Shown here: positions 26,127 to 34,803 of the stretch, one piece after another
How positions within the stretch are numbered: position 1 is the first letter of the stretch
Layout of the letters: each line of letters starts with the position of its first letter
DNA from: Tenuibacillus multivorans
GTDB lineage: Bacteria; Bacillota; Bacilli; Bacillales; Alkalibacillaceae
Assembly: GCF_900103915.1 (NCBI RefSeq)
Contig: NZ_FNIG01000001.1
Coordinates: 372,001-436,000 of the forward strand
Direction of reading: 5' to 3'
Length of the DNA stretch: 64,000 nucleotides
Notes under the pieces: generated by a model
Told to the model about the DNA's origin: nothing
The model's input: the letters and a program-made list of their open reading frames with translations, nothing else
Databases searched by the model: none
Program-made: the position numbers and the translations under genes

Positions 26127-27422
26127 ATGTCATATCGCCATGAGCAATTAAGCGAAGAGAAAGTGTTTAAAGATCCAGTTCATCGCTACATTCATGTTCG
26201 TGATCAGTTAATTTGGGACTTGATCGGCACGCCGGAATTTCAAAGGCTAAGGCGTATTAAGCAGCTCGGGACAACTTATTTAACCTTCCACGGGGCTGAA
26301 CATAGTCGGTTTAGCCATTCATTAGGGGTTTATGAAATTGTTCGTCGAATTGTAGAGAATTTCCGGGGGCAGCCGAACTGGAATGACGATGACCGTATGC
26401 TATGTCTCTGTGCAGCACTACTTCATGATTTAGGGCACGGCCCGTTTTCTCATTCATTTGAAAAGGTATTTGGTTTAGATCATGAGGATTTCACAAGAGA
26501 AATTATTTTAGGTGATACAAAGGTAAATGAGGTTTTATTAAAAGTGGATCCTCAATTTCCTCAAGATGTCGCCGATGTCATTAATAAGACGTATCGAAAT
26601 AAGTTAGTCGTCAGTCTGATTTCCAGTCAAATTGATGCGGATCGGATGGATTATTTACAGCGCGATGCCTATTTTACGGGTGTCAGTTACGGTCATTTCG
26701 ATATGGAACGAATCTTGCGTGTGATGCGCCCGATGGAAGACCAGGCGGTAGTTAAAGAAAGTGGTATGCATGCGGTAGAAGATTACATCATGAGCCGCTA
26801 TCAAATGTATTGGCAGGTTTATTTCCATCCAGTCACAAGAAGTGCAGAGGTTATTCTGACAAAAATCTTACATCGTGCGAAGGAATTATATGAATCGAAT
26901 TACGCATTTAAATTGGAGCCCATGCATTTTATTAGCTTCTTTGATCATGACGTTTCCTTAAAAGATTACTTAAAGCTAGATGAGAATGTTGCTTTTTACT
27001 ATTTTCATATTTGGCAGGAAGAGGACGATGCGATTCTAGCTGACTTGTGTCGTCGCTTTGTTGACCGCGATTTATTTAAATATATTGAGTTTAACCCTGG
27101 CAACCAGTATCGCGAGCTGATGGACTTGAAGGATTACTTTACGGAAGCGGGAATTGACCCGTCTTATTATTTAGAAGTCGATTCATCATCGGATTTACCC
27201 TATGACTTTTATCGCCAGGGTGAAGATGAAGAACGATTACCGATCTTACTACAAATGCCGAACGGTGAACTTAAAGAACTCTCACGTCAATCGGATATTG
27301 TTGAAGCTATTTCCGGCAAAAAACGAACGGATCACAAATTATATTATGCCGAGGATTTCATTAACCAACTTCCCGAAGATAGCAACATCAAACGACGGAT
27401 TAGAGAAATATTAAAGGGATAG
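26127..27422 (+). CDS. ywfO: HD-domain phosphohydrolase (YwfO family)
   Basis: The 431-residue protein has an HD domain with HSRFSHSLGVYE near residue 60 and LLHDLGHGPFSHSFE near residue 100; these His and Asp residues form the metal centre of dNTPase/dGTPase-type phosphohydrolases. B. subtilis YwfO (433 residues) is the evident orthologue, and ywgA follows as there. The expected activity is hydrolysis of (d)NTPs, but the physiological substrate is uncertain. ATG 26127 (MSYRHEQLSEE) lies 9 nt after AAAGG; an upstream in-frame ATG at 26097 precedes it. Confidence 0.9.
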   Translation: MSYRHEQLSEEKVFKDPVHRYIHVRDQLIWDLIGTPEFQRLRRIKQLGTTYLTFHGAEHSRFSHSLGVYEIVRRIVENFRGQPNWNDDDRMLCLCAALLHDLGHGPFSHSFEKVFGLDHEDFTREIILGDTKVNEVLLKVDPQFPQDVADVINKTYRNKLVVSLISSQIDADRMDYLQRDAYFTGVSYGHFDMERILRVMRPMEDQAVVKESGMHAVEDYIMSRYQMYWQVYFHPVTRSAEVILTKILHRAKELYESNYAFKLEPMHFISFFDHDVSLKDYLKLDENVAFYYFHIWQEEDDAILADLCRRFVDRDLFKYIEFNPGNQYRELMDLKDYFTEAGIDPSYYLEVDSSSDLPYDFYRQGEDEERLPILLQMPNGELKELSRQSDIVEAISGKKRTDHKLYYAEDFINQLPEDSNIKRRIREILKG

Positions 27423-27433
27423 GGGCTGAAGAC

Positions 27434-27931
27434 ATGTTAGAAGATCACGCAAAACTAATGGCGTTTTTCGAGCAAGCCCAGGAAGTGGTTGGTCGGAAAC
27501 GCCTTCAAAAGATGGTTTACATATTGAAAAAAACAGGGTTCAATTTTTCTGAACGGTATTCCTTTCATTTTTATGGACCTTACTCTGAAGAATTATCAAC
27601 ACGGATTGAGGAACTGTGTAATTTAGGTTTTCTAGTAGAAGAAAAGGAACAGGAAAAAGGCTACTATCAATATCGTTATACGCTTACCGATAACGGGACA
27701 AGCTTTTTAACGGATTCAAATGTTGATACGCCTAATATGACTGCATTAATTAACAAAATGAATGAACAAAGCTCGAAGTTTTTAGAACTTGTATCGACGA
27801 TGCTCTTTTTTGATAATTTTACTAAAGAAGAGGTTGAGGAAAAGGTTTTAACCGTTAAAAGCAAGCAAAATTATACGGAAGAAGACCTGCAAGAAGCCTG
27901 GACATTTATTGATGATATGAAAAAGCATTAA
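27434..27931 (+). CDS. ywgA: YwgA family protein
   Basis: The 165-residue soluble protein matches B. subtilis YwgA in length and in order after ywfO. Visible features include RLQKMVYILKKTGFNFSERY and FHFYGPYSEELSTRIEEL, resembling the winged-helix-like fold of Panacea/antitoxin-associated domains. The function is unknown. It starts 11 bp after ywfO, so the two are cotranscribed, and ends at a palindromic bidirectional terminator. Confidence 0.87.
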   Translation: MLEDHAKLMAFFEQAQEVVGRKRLQKMVYILKKTGFNFSERYSFHFYGPYSEELSTRIEELCNLGFLVEEKEQEKGYYQYRYTLTDNGTSFLTDSNVDTPNMTALINKMNEQSSKFLELVSTMLFFDNFTKEEVEEKVLTVKSKQNYTEEDLQEAWTFIDDMKKH

Positions 27932-27938
27932 AGTATAA

Positions 27939-27970
27939 AACCCCTGCTATGGAGCTCCATAGCAGGGGTT
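27939..27970. terminator. Bidirectional terminator between ywgA and pbuG
   Basis: A perfect 32-bp palindrome: AACCCCTGCTATGGAG (27939-27954) pairs with CTCCATAGCAGGGGTT (27955-27970). AT-rich flanks serve both converging genes. Confidence 0.88.
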
Positions 27971-27980
27971 CACTTTGGGA

Positions 27981-29285
27981 TTAATGCGGCAAAAAGATCA
28001 ATTGATATAAAAACAGTAGTGCAAAAATGTACAATAACCAATGAACTTGCTTCGCTTTACCCATCACGATTTTCATAACGGGGTAGGCGATAAATCCAAA
28101 CGCGATCCCAGTTGCAATACTTGATGTAAAAGGCATGATCAAAATGATTAAAAACGCCGGGAACGCTTCATCAATTTGGTCCCAATCAATCTTAGCAATA
28201 TTACTAATCATTAAACTTCCGACAATAATTAATGCTGGTGCCGTAATCGCTGATAAATTAGCGACTGCTTCTACGAGTGGTGAGAAAAACAAGACCAATA
28301 AAAACAAAATCGATACGGTTAAGGTAGTCAACCCTGTACGACCACCAGCAGCAACACCTGACGATGATTCAATGTAAGCACTTGTCGGGCTTGTACCGAA
28401 CAGCGCCCCAACCGTTGTACCTACTGAATCGCTGAGTAATGCTTGTCTAACGCGAGGAAACTTATTATTTTTCATTAATCCAGCCTGTTGAGCGACACCA
28501 ATCATCGTGCCGGTCGTATCAAATAACGTCACGATTAAAAATGAAAAAACAACCGTATAAAGACTGTATTGAATGACATCGCCAATGGCTGTAAATGGAT
28601 TAACAACAGCCAAACCATGCTCAAAGGATGGAATCGACATGATGCCGTTATCAAACTGTAACTGTCCGGTGAAAAAGGCGACAGCCCCTGTTACAACAAT
28701 ACCGTAAAAAATAGCACCTTTCACATTCAACGCCATTAAAATAATCGTAATGGCTAAGCCAGTAAGTGCTAGGGCTGCTGAAGGGCTCGTTAAATCACCT
28801 AATTTAACTAGATTAACAGGATCAGCTGTAACAATTCCTGTTAAACGGAAACCGATAAAGGCGATGAATAAACCAATACCAGCCGTTATACCGTACTTTA
28901 GGTTTTCCGGAATAGCTTCGATTAAAATCTTTCGAAGCGGTGTAACAGATAAAATGATGAATAAAAGACCTGAAACAAAGACAGCAGCAAAAGCAATGCT
29001 GTAATTGATTTCCGGATTGTTTGCCACAACTGAATAGGCGAAATAGGCGTTTAACCCCATGCCAGGCGCGACAGCAATTGGATAGTTAGCGAATAACGCC
29101 ATCCACAGCGTACCAACCACGGTTGCAATAATCGTGGCTAGAAACACTTGCTCAAATGGAACTCCTGCATCCCCTAAAATGGAAGGGTTAACAAACGCGA
29201 TATATACCATCGTTAAAAAAGTGGTGATCCCAGCTATAATCTCCGTTTTAATCGTCGTTTGCCTCTCTTTTAATTGAAAATTCAT
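27981..29285 (-). CDS. pbuG: NCS2/AzgA-type purine permease (PbuG-like)
   Basis: The 434-residue protein has about 12-14 helices and the AzgA-type signature: EIIAGITTFLTMVYIAFVNP at the N-terminus, VAPGMGLNAYFAY near residue 75, and GTSPTSAYIESSSGVAAGGR near residue 300. It imports hypoxanthine/guanine (PbuG) or adenine with protons. ATG 29285 (MNFQLKERQ) is 7 nt after AGGGAG. No purine riboswitch precedes it, unlike B. subtilis pbuG, but a PurBox-like inverted pair is present upstream. Substrate is inferred from the family. Confidence 0.87.
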   Translation of the reverse strand: MNFQLKERQTTIKTEIIAGITTFLTMVYIAFVNPSILGDAGVPFEQVFLATIIATVVGTLWMALFANYPIAVAPGMGLNAYFAYSVVANNPEINYSIAFAAVFVSGLLFIILSVTPLRKILIEAIPENLKYGITAGIGLFIAFIGFRLTGIVTADPVNLVKLGDLTSPSAALALTGLAITIILMALNVKGAIFYGIVVTGAVAFFTGQLQFDNGIMSIPSFEHGLAVVNPFTAIGDVIQYSLYTVVFSFLIVTLFDTTGTMIGVAQQAGLMKNNKFPRVRQALLSDSVGTTVGALFGTSPTSAYIESSSGVAAGGRTGLTTLTVSILFLLVLFFSPLVEAVANLSAITAPALIIVGSLMISNIAKIDWDQIDEAFPAFLIILIMPFTSSIATGIAFGFIAYPVMKIVMGKAKQVHWLLYIFALLFLYQLIFLPH

Positions 29286-29298
29286 GTACACACTCCCT

Positions 29299-29343
29299 AA
29301 AAACGAACAATTTAAACAACAACTAATATAATATTCGTTTTTA
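29299..29343 (-). promoter_or_regulatory. Candidate PurR operator (paired PurBoxes) upstream of pbuG
   Basis: AAAAACGAACAATT at 29299-29312 and, inverted, AATATTCGTTTTTA at about 29330-29343 resemble the two halves of a PurR control site (AWWWCCGAACWWT with core CGAA). The CGAA and TTCG cores are 26 bp apart, close to the spacing of known pairs. PurR represses purine genes and is relieved by PRPP. Confidence 0.55.
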
Positions 29344-29375
29344 CGATAAAACGCAACCCCATATAATCAAAAAAT

Positions 29376-29584
29376 AGGCTGTTTTCGAAAAGATTGCTGT
29401 TTTAATAAATCATTTTATATGGAAAGATCTTTACAAGCAGTTGAAATACACGAAGACTCCTGCGGGAAAAGCAACAGCTGAAGACCCCACAGTGAGCGTT
29501 AGCTCACGAGGAGGCTGAAGCGTTGCCCGCGGAAAGCGAAGTGTATTTTAACTGCGGTGGCTATAGTAACACTTTGTGAAAACC
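29376..29584. repeat. Structured intergenic repeat, short version (copy C)
   Basis: The left end is AGGCTGTTTTCGAAAAG (from 29376); the right end, CTTTGTGAAAACC, lacks the final AGCCT. A long internal stem pairs GCAGTTGAAATACAC (29436-29450) with GTGTATTTTAACTGC (29541-29555). Between them are ACTCCTGCGGGAAAAGCAAC, GTGAGCGTTAGCTCAC (a small hairpin) and GTTGCCCGCGGAAAGCG, nearly identical to copy D at 41671. It separates pbuG and cls. Confidence 0.78.
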
Positions 29585-29618
29585 AAAAAAATAACACCAA
29601 CTTTAGGGTTGATGTTAT
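29584..29618 (-). terminator. Terminator of the cardiolipin synthase gene
   Basis: On the minus strand ATAACATCAAC (29618-29608) pairs with GTTGGTGTTAT (29601-29591), followed by TTTTTTTGG. It overlaps the stop codon of the gene. Confidence 0.88.
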
Positions 29619-30784
29619 AAAAGCGGACGAAGTAGTTTGGCTAAATTTTTTCTAATGCCATACGTAAGTGGATTAGGGTGCTTGATCCAGTCTTCATATA
29701 AGGGCATACTGTCTTGTAAATCCTTTTCAAAATAACGATAGATCTCTTCCGTTTTAGTTTTGTCGTATATAAAAAAATTAATTTCTTCATTACTGAAAAG
29801 GCTTCGCCTGTCGAAGTTTGCAGTTCCGATATCACAAACCGAACGATCGATAAAAATTACCTTTGCATGATAAAACCCATTCGTGAATAAACGAACATTC
29901 GCCCCGGCTTTTTCCATCCGAATTAAATAGGATGTGGATGCCTCTTTTACAAACAAATGATCAGATTGATGGGGGTAAAGAATCGTGATGTCCACCTTTT
30001 CGCGTGCTTTTTGTTCTAAGAGCTGAATAATCTCCTCGCTTGGGATAAAATAAGGTGATCCAATCTCTATCGAATGTTTGGCACTATGAATCAATTGCTT
30101 AAAGGTAGCTTGGAGCGTTCCTCCCGCGGAAGGTGTAATTTGGCACGTGACATCACCCGATTTAACCGTATTTACTGGTAAATCTAAATTCTCCTGAGTA
30201 TTCCGCTCCCAGTCTCCCGTAAAAACATCCAAAATATCTTGGATGACATCACCCGTTATCCTTATATGATAATCCCGCCATAAGGGGAAATTTGAAGTAT
30301 CATTAATATATTCATCACCGATATTATAGCCACCGATATAAGCCGTTTTCCCGTCAATAATTGAAAACTTACGATGATTTCGATTGTTTATGGACTGACA
30401 TAAGGAACGTAGCCGTAATGGGTTACTGTAGCAGACTTTTGCTCCTGAACGTCTAAGCCGTTCGACTTTTTTTCGACTAATGGTATAGGATCCCAAAAGG
30501 TCAATCATTAGATAGACTGAAACGCCTCGTTCACTTGCGTAAGTTAGTAAGTCCATAAACCGATCACTGAAGGCATCCCGTTTCACGATATAAAAAGAAA
30601 TACAAACATAATCTTTCGCTTCTTGTATATCATCAAAAAATTGTTTATATAATGGTTTCCCGTTCCAAAAAAATTTTATGTCACCAGTGCGTTTAGGATA
30701 GGTTTTAACTGAAACCTTCTCAGTCGGTTGTAGAATGATGATGGTAACGATAACAAGGATGATGACGACGATTAATACCCACAC
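29615..30784 (-). CDS. clsB: Cardiolipin synthase / phospholipase D family protein (YwjE-like)
   Basis: The 389-residue protein has one N-terminal membrane helix and two PLD (HKD) motifs: NHRKFSIIDGKTAYIGGYN near residue 140 and YHAKVIFIDRSVCDIGTANF near residue 315. Cardiolipin synthases join two phosphatidylglycerols at the membrane. Its length and its position beside ywjF match B. subtilis YwjE (ClsB). GTG 30784 is 6 nt after GGGGGAG. Cardiolipin is often raised under osmotic stress, in keeping with a halophile, though regulation is not visible here. Confidence 0.87.
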   Translation of the reverse strand: MWVLIVVIILVIVTIIILQPTEKVSVKTYPKRTGDIKFFWNGKPLYKQFFDDIQEAKDYVCISFYIVKRDAFSDRFMDLLTYASERGVSVYLMIDLLGSYTISRKKVERLRRSGAKVCYSNPLRLRSLCQSINNRNHRKFSIIDGKTAYIGGYNIGDEYINDTSNFPLWRDYHIRITGDVIQDILDVFTGDWERNTQENLDLPVNTVKSGDVTCQITPSAGGTLQATFKQLIHSAKHSIEIGSPYFIPSEEIIQLLEQKAREKVDITILYPHQSDHLFVKEASTSYLIRMEKAGANVRLFTNGFYHAKVIFIDRSVCDIGTANFDRRSLFSNEEINFFIYDKTKTEEIYRYFEKDLQDSMPLYEDWIKHPNPLTYGIRKNLAKLLRPLL

Positions 30785-30845
30785 GATCGCTCCCCCTTTC
30801 CAATGTAGTATGTTAATAAAGAATTAACCTTATACGATTTTAACG

Positions 30846-30873
30846 TTGACTGAATGCTCATTCATTGTATAAT
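30846..30873 (+). promoter_or_regulatory. ywjF promoter with TetR-type palindrome in the spacer
   Basis: TTGACT (30846-30851) and TATAAT (30868-30873) are 16 bp apart. The spacer contains TGAATGCTCATTCA (30851-30864), a perfect palindrome with TGAATG/CATTCA halves, as in FadR-like TetR operators of Bacillus fatty-acid genes. A bound repressor would block RNA polymerase. Confidence 0.7.
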
Positions 30874-30951
30874 TAAAGTAACAGAAAGAATTTTCATGGA
30901 ATTTATATTTTTCATGATACAATGAAAAGAAACTTCGGTGGGGGGACAAAG

Positions 30952-33072
30952 ATGGAGACACTATTATGGATTAACTGGCTTGCTTTCTTAAGTGTAACCG
31001 CTTACGGGATTTTCCTATTTGTGCAAGTCGTACGCACACGAATTGCCTATATTAAATTAGGAAAAAAAGCAGAATTTGACCAGAACATGAAACAACGCGT
31101 CCGAGATATTTTGACGTTTGTGTTTGGTCAAAAGAAACTATTAAAAGATAAAAAATCTGGTGCGATTCACGTCATGATGTTCTACGGGTTTTTACTCGTT
31201 CAGTTCGGTGCGATTGATTTTATTTGGAAAGGTTTAGCACCTGATTCACACATTCCACTAGGGATTTTTTATCCGGGTTTTACCTTCTTCCAGGAGCTTG
31301 TTACATTAACGATATTAGTCGCAGTTGTTTGGGCGTTTTATCGCCGTTATATTGAAAAACTTGTTCGATTAAAACGAGGTTTTAAAGCAGGACTTGTATT
31401 AATTTTCATTGCGACACTCATGTTATCGGTTTTAGCAGGTAACGGTGCTGCGATCGTTTGGCACGGCCATGATTTAACATGGACAGAGCCAGTTGCATCA
31501 TCATTAGCTGTTGTTTTCGGTTGGATGGGTCCAACTGCTAGTGCAGTATTATTCTACGTTATGTGGTGGATTCACTTAATCGCTTTATTAAGCTTCTTAG
31601 TTTATGTACCACAATCTAAACACGCACACTTATTAGCTGGACCAGCAAACGTCTTTTTAACGAAGGATAAGCAGCATGGTAAGCTGAAAAAGATTGATTT
31701 TGATATTGATGAAATGGAAGAATCAGATGAAGAGCCTACATTCGGTGTCGGAAAAATCGAAGACCTAGACCAATTACAATTATTAGATCTATACGCTTGT
31801 GTTGAATGCGGTCGTTGTACCAATGTATGCCCGGCATCAGGGTCAGGTAAAATGCTGTCACCAATGGATATTATCGTAAAACTACGTGACCATTTAACGG
31901 AAAAAGGAGCTGCTGTAACAGGGAAGTCAGCTTGGGTGCCTTCTTATGCCTTTGCAGGTACTGAAGGAAACCAGATAGCAGCTGATCCTAATAGTTCATT
32001 AGCGCAACAAGTGATGGAAAAAGACTTAATTGGCGATGTTGTAACAGAAGAAGAGCTTTGGGCTTGTACAACATGCCGTAACTGTGAGGACGCATGTCCG
32101 GTTATGAACCAACACGTTGATACCATTATTGATCTTCGTCGTTATTTAGTTATGACTGAAGGTAAAATGGACCCTGAAGCTCAACGTGCCATGATGAATA
32201 TTGAACGTCAAGGTAATCCATGGGGTCTTTCTAAGAAAGATCGTGAAAACTGGAGAGAAACTGATGAAACGCTTCACATCCCTACAGTTAAAGAACTGAA
32301 AAAAGAAGGCGAAGAATTCGAATACTTATTCTGGGTTTCTTCAATGGGTTCATATGATAACCGGAGCCAAAAAATTGCATTAGCCTTTGCGCGTCTCATG
32401 AATAAAGCGGGTGTAAAATTCGCGATTTTAGGTAATAAGGAACGAAACTCCGGAGACACAGCTCGTCGTTTAGGAAACGAATTTTTATTCCAAGAGTTAG
32501 CCGAGAAAAACATTAAAGAATTTGAGAAAAATGATGTGAAGAAGATTGTTACGATTGACCCTCACGCTTATAACATCTTCAAGAATGAATATCCGGATTT
32601 CGGATTTGAGGCGGAGGTTTATCACCATACTGAGTTGTTAGCGCAATTACTTGATGAAGGTCGCTTAAAACCGGAACAAGCGATTAATGAAAAAATCACG
32701 TATCATGATTCTTGTTATTTAGGACGCTACAACGAAGTGTATGATCCACCTCGCTTTATCCTAGAGTCCATACCGGGCGTACAATATGTCGAAATTGAAC
32801 GTAACAAAGAAAACGGTATGTGCTGTGGTGCTGGTGGCGGTATGATGTGGTCTGAAGAAACAACAGGTAACCGTGTAAACATCGCTCGTACAGAACAGGC
32901 TTTAGAGGTAGTGCCGAGCACCATTTCAAGTGCCTGCCCTTATTGTTTAACCATGTTAACAGATGGAACGAAGGCTAAAGAAGTAGAAGACGATGTAACA
33001 ACACAAGATGTCGCAGAAGTATTAGAACGTTCTATTTTTGGTGAGCCAGCCAAAATTGACCAACCAGCCTAA
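30952..33072 (+). CDS. ywjF: Membrane-bound (Fe-S) oxidoreductase, heterodisulfide reductase-like (YwjF)
   Basis: The 706-residue protein has about six N-terminal helices (residues 1-230), forming a probable cytochrome-b-like anchor. Two 4Fe-4S clusters follow, CVECGRCTNVCPASGSG near residue 287 and CTTCRNCEDACPV near residue 375. The C-terminal part has CCG-domain motifs: SCYLGRYNEVYDPPR and MCCGAGGGMMW. Such proteins are thought to pass electrons from acyl-CoA dehydrogenase/ETF to the quinone pool. B. subtilis YwjF has nearly the same length and neighbours acdA and ywjE. The FadR/TetR-like operator fits a role in acyl-CoA oxidation. ATG 30952 follows a GGTGGGGGG site. Confidence 0.88.
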   Translation: METLLWINWLAFLSVTAYGIFLFVQVVRTRIAYIKLGKKAEFDQNMKQRVRDILTFVFGQKKLLKDKKSGAIHVMMFYGFLLVQFGAIDFIWKGLAPDSHIPLGIFYPGFTFFQELVTLTILVAVVWAFYRRYIEKLVRLKRGFKAGLVLIFIATLMLSVLAGNGAAIVWHGHDLTWTEPVASSLAVVFGWMGPTASAVLFYVMWWIHLIALLSFLVYVPQSKHAHLLAGPANVFLTKDKQHGKLKKIDFDIDEMEESDEEPTFGVGKIEDLDQLQLLDLYACVECGRCTNVCPASGSGKMLSPMDIIVKLRDHLTEKGAAVTGKSAWVPSYAFAGTEGNQIAADPNSSLAQQVMEKDLIGDVVTEEELWACTTCRNCEDACPVMNQHVDTIIDLRRYLVMTEGKMDPEAQRAMMNIERQGNPWGLSKKDRENWRETDETLHIPTVKELKKEGEEFEYLFWVSSMGSYDNRSQKIALAFARLMNKAGVKFAILGNKERNSGDTARRLGNEFLFQELAEKNIKEFEKNDVKKIVTIDPHAYNIFKNEYPDFGFEAEVYHHTELLAQLLDEGRLKPEQAINEKITYHDSCYLGRYNEVYDPPRFILESIPGVQYVEIERNKENGMCCGAGGGMMWSEETTGNRVNIARTEQALEVVPSTISSACPYCLTMLTDGTKAKEVEDDVTTQDVAEVLERSIFGEPAKIDQPA

Positions 33073-33137
33073 ATATAGTTGAAAAATCTTGATTGATAAG
33101 GAGTTCAAATTTGAGGCAAGATTATCATTAGCAGTAT

Positions 33138-33177
33138 AATAAACGTCCCATTTCATATATGAATTGGGACGTTTATT
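33138..33177. terminator. Bidirectional terminator between ywjF and the DUF3231 gene
   Basis: AATAAACGTCCCA (33138-33150) pairs with TGGGACGTTTATT (33165-33177); the loop itself contains TTCATATATGAA. Suitable A/T tails lie on both sides. Confidence 0.88.
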
Positions 33178-33204
33178 ATTGATATGTAGCATTTCAATTA
33201 AATA

Positions 33205-34209
33205 TTACTTGTCCTTAGCAATTCCTTTCCTGTCTGGAGCCAATGGCGGCTCTTCTAACCACTTGTTTTTGGTCATTAAATTGAACCATTCTTTTGTGAT
33301 CGTTAAATTTTTCAAAATTATTTTCTCATAAGTTGTAACCAAATCTGTTCGCATTGCAGTAGCAAGACCAGACCCATGGTATGCTTGTGAAGATTGTAAT
33401 AAAAAACCAATATGATACAACATAAGTTTATCTGAAAATGGTGAATCCTGAGAATTTGTCACTTCTGATTCCCAAGACATTGGAACAGGCAAATTATCTC
33501 CTTTCAGTATTTTACTCAGTGATTTAATTTGTTGATTTGAGGCATTTTGGGCACCCTTTAGAAATTTCCTTACCTCTTTTGATTGTGTTACCTGACTAAA
33601 ACCGATAGAAAGGGATTTCTCCATTATTTTCTTTTTTATATTAAGAGAAAGAGCAATAACTTCTGTTGAAGCTAAAGGACGATTGTCCCCAAAAAAACCA
33701 TTGATAAATTTTTGTCCAGAAATAAACTCAGGATTTTTTTCAGGGTAAAAATAAGGGTCTCTTTGAAAATGTCCCTTTTCCAATAATAATTCAGTTGTTC
33801 GGTGGTACATACTGATTCCATCATTAATACATGATTCGTAAAAGTGTCTTAAATCCTTCCTAACTGAAGAACTAAGCGATGTCGAATGGCCTAATAAACC
33901 GTGAAGCGTCATGATATTCAAATAATGTAAACAGAAAATGTCAGAAAACAACCTTTTGGTATCTTTATTTAGGTCTGATTCAGTAAATCCATATGGAACG
34001 GGAAAACCCTCGTTTTCAATGAATAGTTTTATTTGCCTTTTTTGTGTACCAAATATTTTTATAGCGTCTTCGAACAGTAATCTTATTTTCTCATCTTCAA
34101 TAATGGACAACATATACTTATTGACAATATCAATAGCGGTGCCATTTACATATTCTCCCCATAATGTACCTATTTCACCAGATGTTAATTTTAATTCTTC
34201 CTTATTCAT
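33205..34209 (-). CDS. DUF3231 family protein
   Basis: The 334-residue helical protein shows an internal duplication: two halves each resembling a four-helix bundle (residues about 10-165 and 175-320), with related segments FCLHYLNIMTLHGLLGHSTS and MLYHIGFLLQSSQAYHGSG at equivalent places. This is typical of DUF3231 proteins, common in spore-forming Bacillaceae and of unknown function. A strong GAGGTGATGAT precedes ATG 34209. It is monocistronic and faces a gene-free upstream region of about 580 bp. Confidence 0.82.
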   Translation of the reverse strand: MNKEELKLTSGEIGTLWGEYVNGTAIDIVNKYMLSIIEDEKIRLLFEDAIKIFGTQKRQIKLFIENEGFPVPYGFTESDLNKDTKRLFSDIFCLHYLNIMTLHGLLGHSTSLSSSVRKDLRHFYESCINDGISMYHRTTELLLEKGHFQRDPYFYPEKNPEFISGQKFINGFFGDNRPLASTEVIALSLNIKKKIMEKSLSIGFSQVTQSKEVRKFLKGAQNASNQQIKSLSKILKGDNLPVPMSWESEVTNSQDSPFSDKLMLYHIGFLLQSSQAYHGSGLATAMRTDLVTTYEKIILKNLTITKEWFNLMTKNKWLEEPPLAPDRKGIAKDK

Positions 34210-34794
34210 ATCATCACCTCTTCATAATGTTTCCCAATATATTGTGATTTAATAAGTCTACGATTTAACTGTTGTAGGCGTAAGTTATCAGTGCTATCCA
34301 CCTCAATTATGAACCCGTAAATTGTATTATAGTTTTATAAAAGTCCGTTTAAATTTTTTATCAAAAATCCCCCTTCATAAAATTTCCTATATTAATTCTT
34401 TAAAATGTTAAAGATTATAGAGAAAAGGACTAAAAATGCCAATTGCACGGCATTATTACCAATTTTTTATATTGCTTATTTTTAGAAAAGTATAAAAAAG
34501 ATGTTGCAATTTGATGACAGATTTCTTAAAATAAAAGATATTAAACTTATCTGACAAATATTATGGGGATTCTCGAATAGACTTATTTTTGGGTTACTAT
34601 AAAGAACTTGTTGATTGACGAGCATTTTAGGCGGAGTCAGAGACATAGTAGCACTTAACAGGCAAGATAAGATTAAGTATTCTTACCTACCAATATAGAC
34701 AAGTGTAAGACTTTATTTTTTAAGTACAAATTTTCGCAAAATTGGTTATATTTAACCCTTAGGCCTAAAGTCATCGAGAAAATATAACATTAGG
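34210..34794. other. Gene-free AT-rich region upstream of the peptide transporter operon
   Basis: No convincing ORF, 21-bp array or structured repeat is seen in these 585 bp. A short hairpin, AATGCC (34436-34441) with GGCATT (34451-34456), is present. The right end holds the promoter region of the peptide transporter operon, including a CodY-like box. The remainder is unexplained; it is long for this compact genome and could be decayed coding DNA. Confidence 0.45.
34729..34743 (+). promoter_or_regulatory. CodY-box-like palindrome upstream of the peptide transporter operon
   Basis: AATTTTCGCAAAATT (34729-34743) differs from the CodY consensus AATTTTCWGAAAATT at two central positions and is itself a palindrome with a 3-bp centre. 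It ends about 60 bp before the first gene. CodY represses peptide transporters in Bacillus when amino acids and GTP are plentiful. Confidence 0.55.
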
Positions 34795-34803
34795 GTGATT
34801 AAG

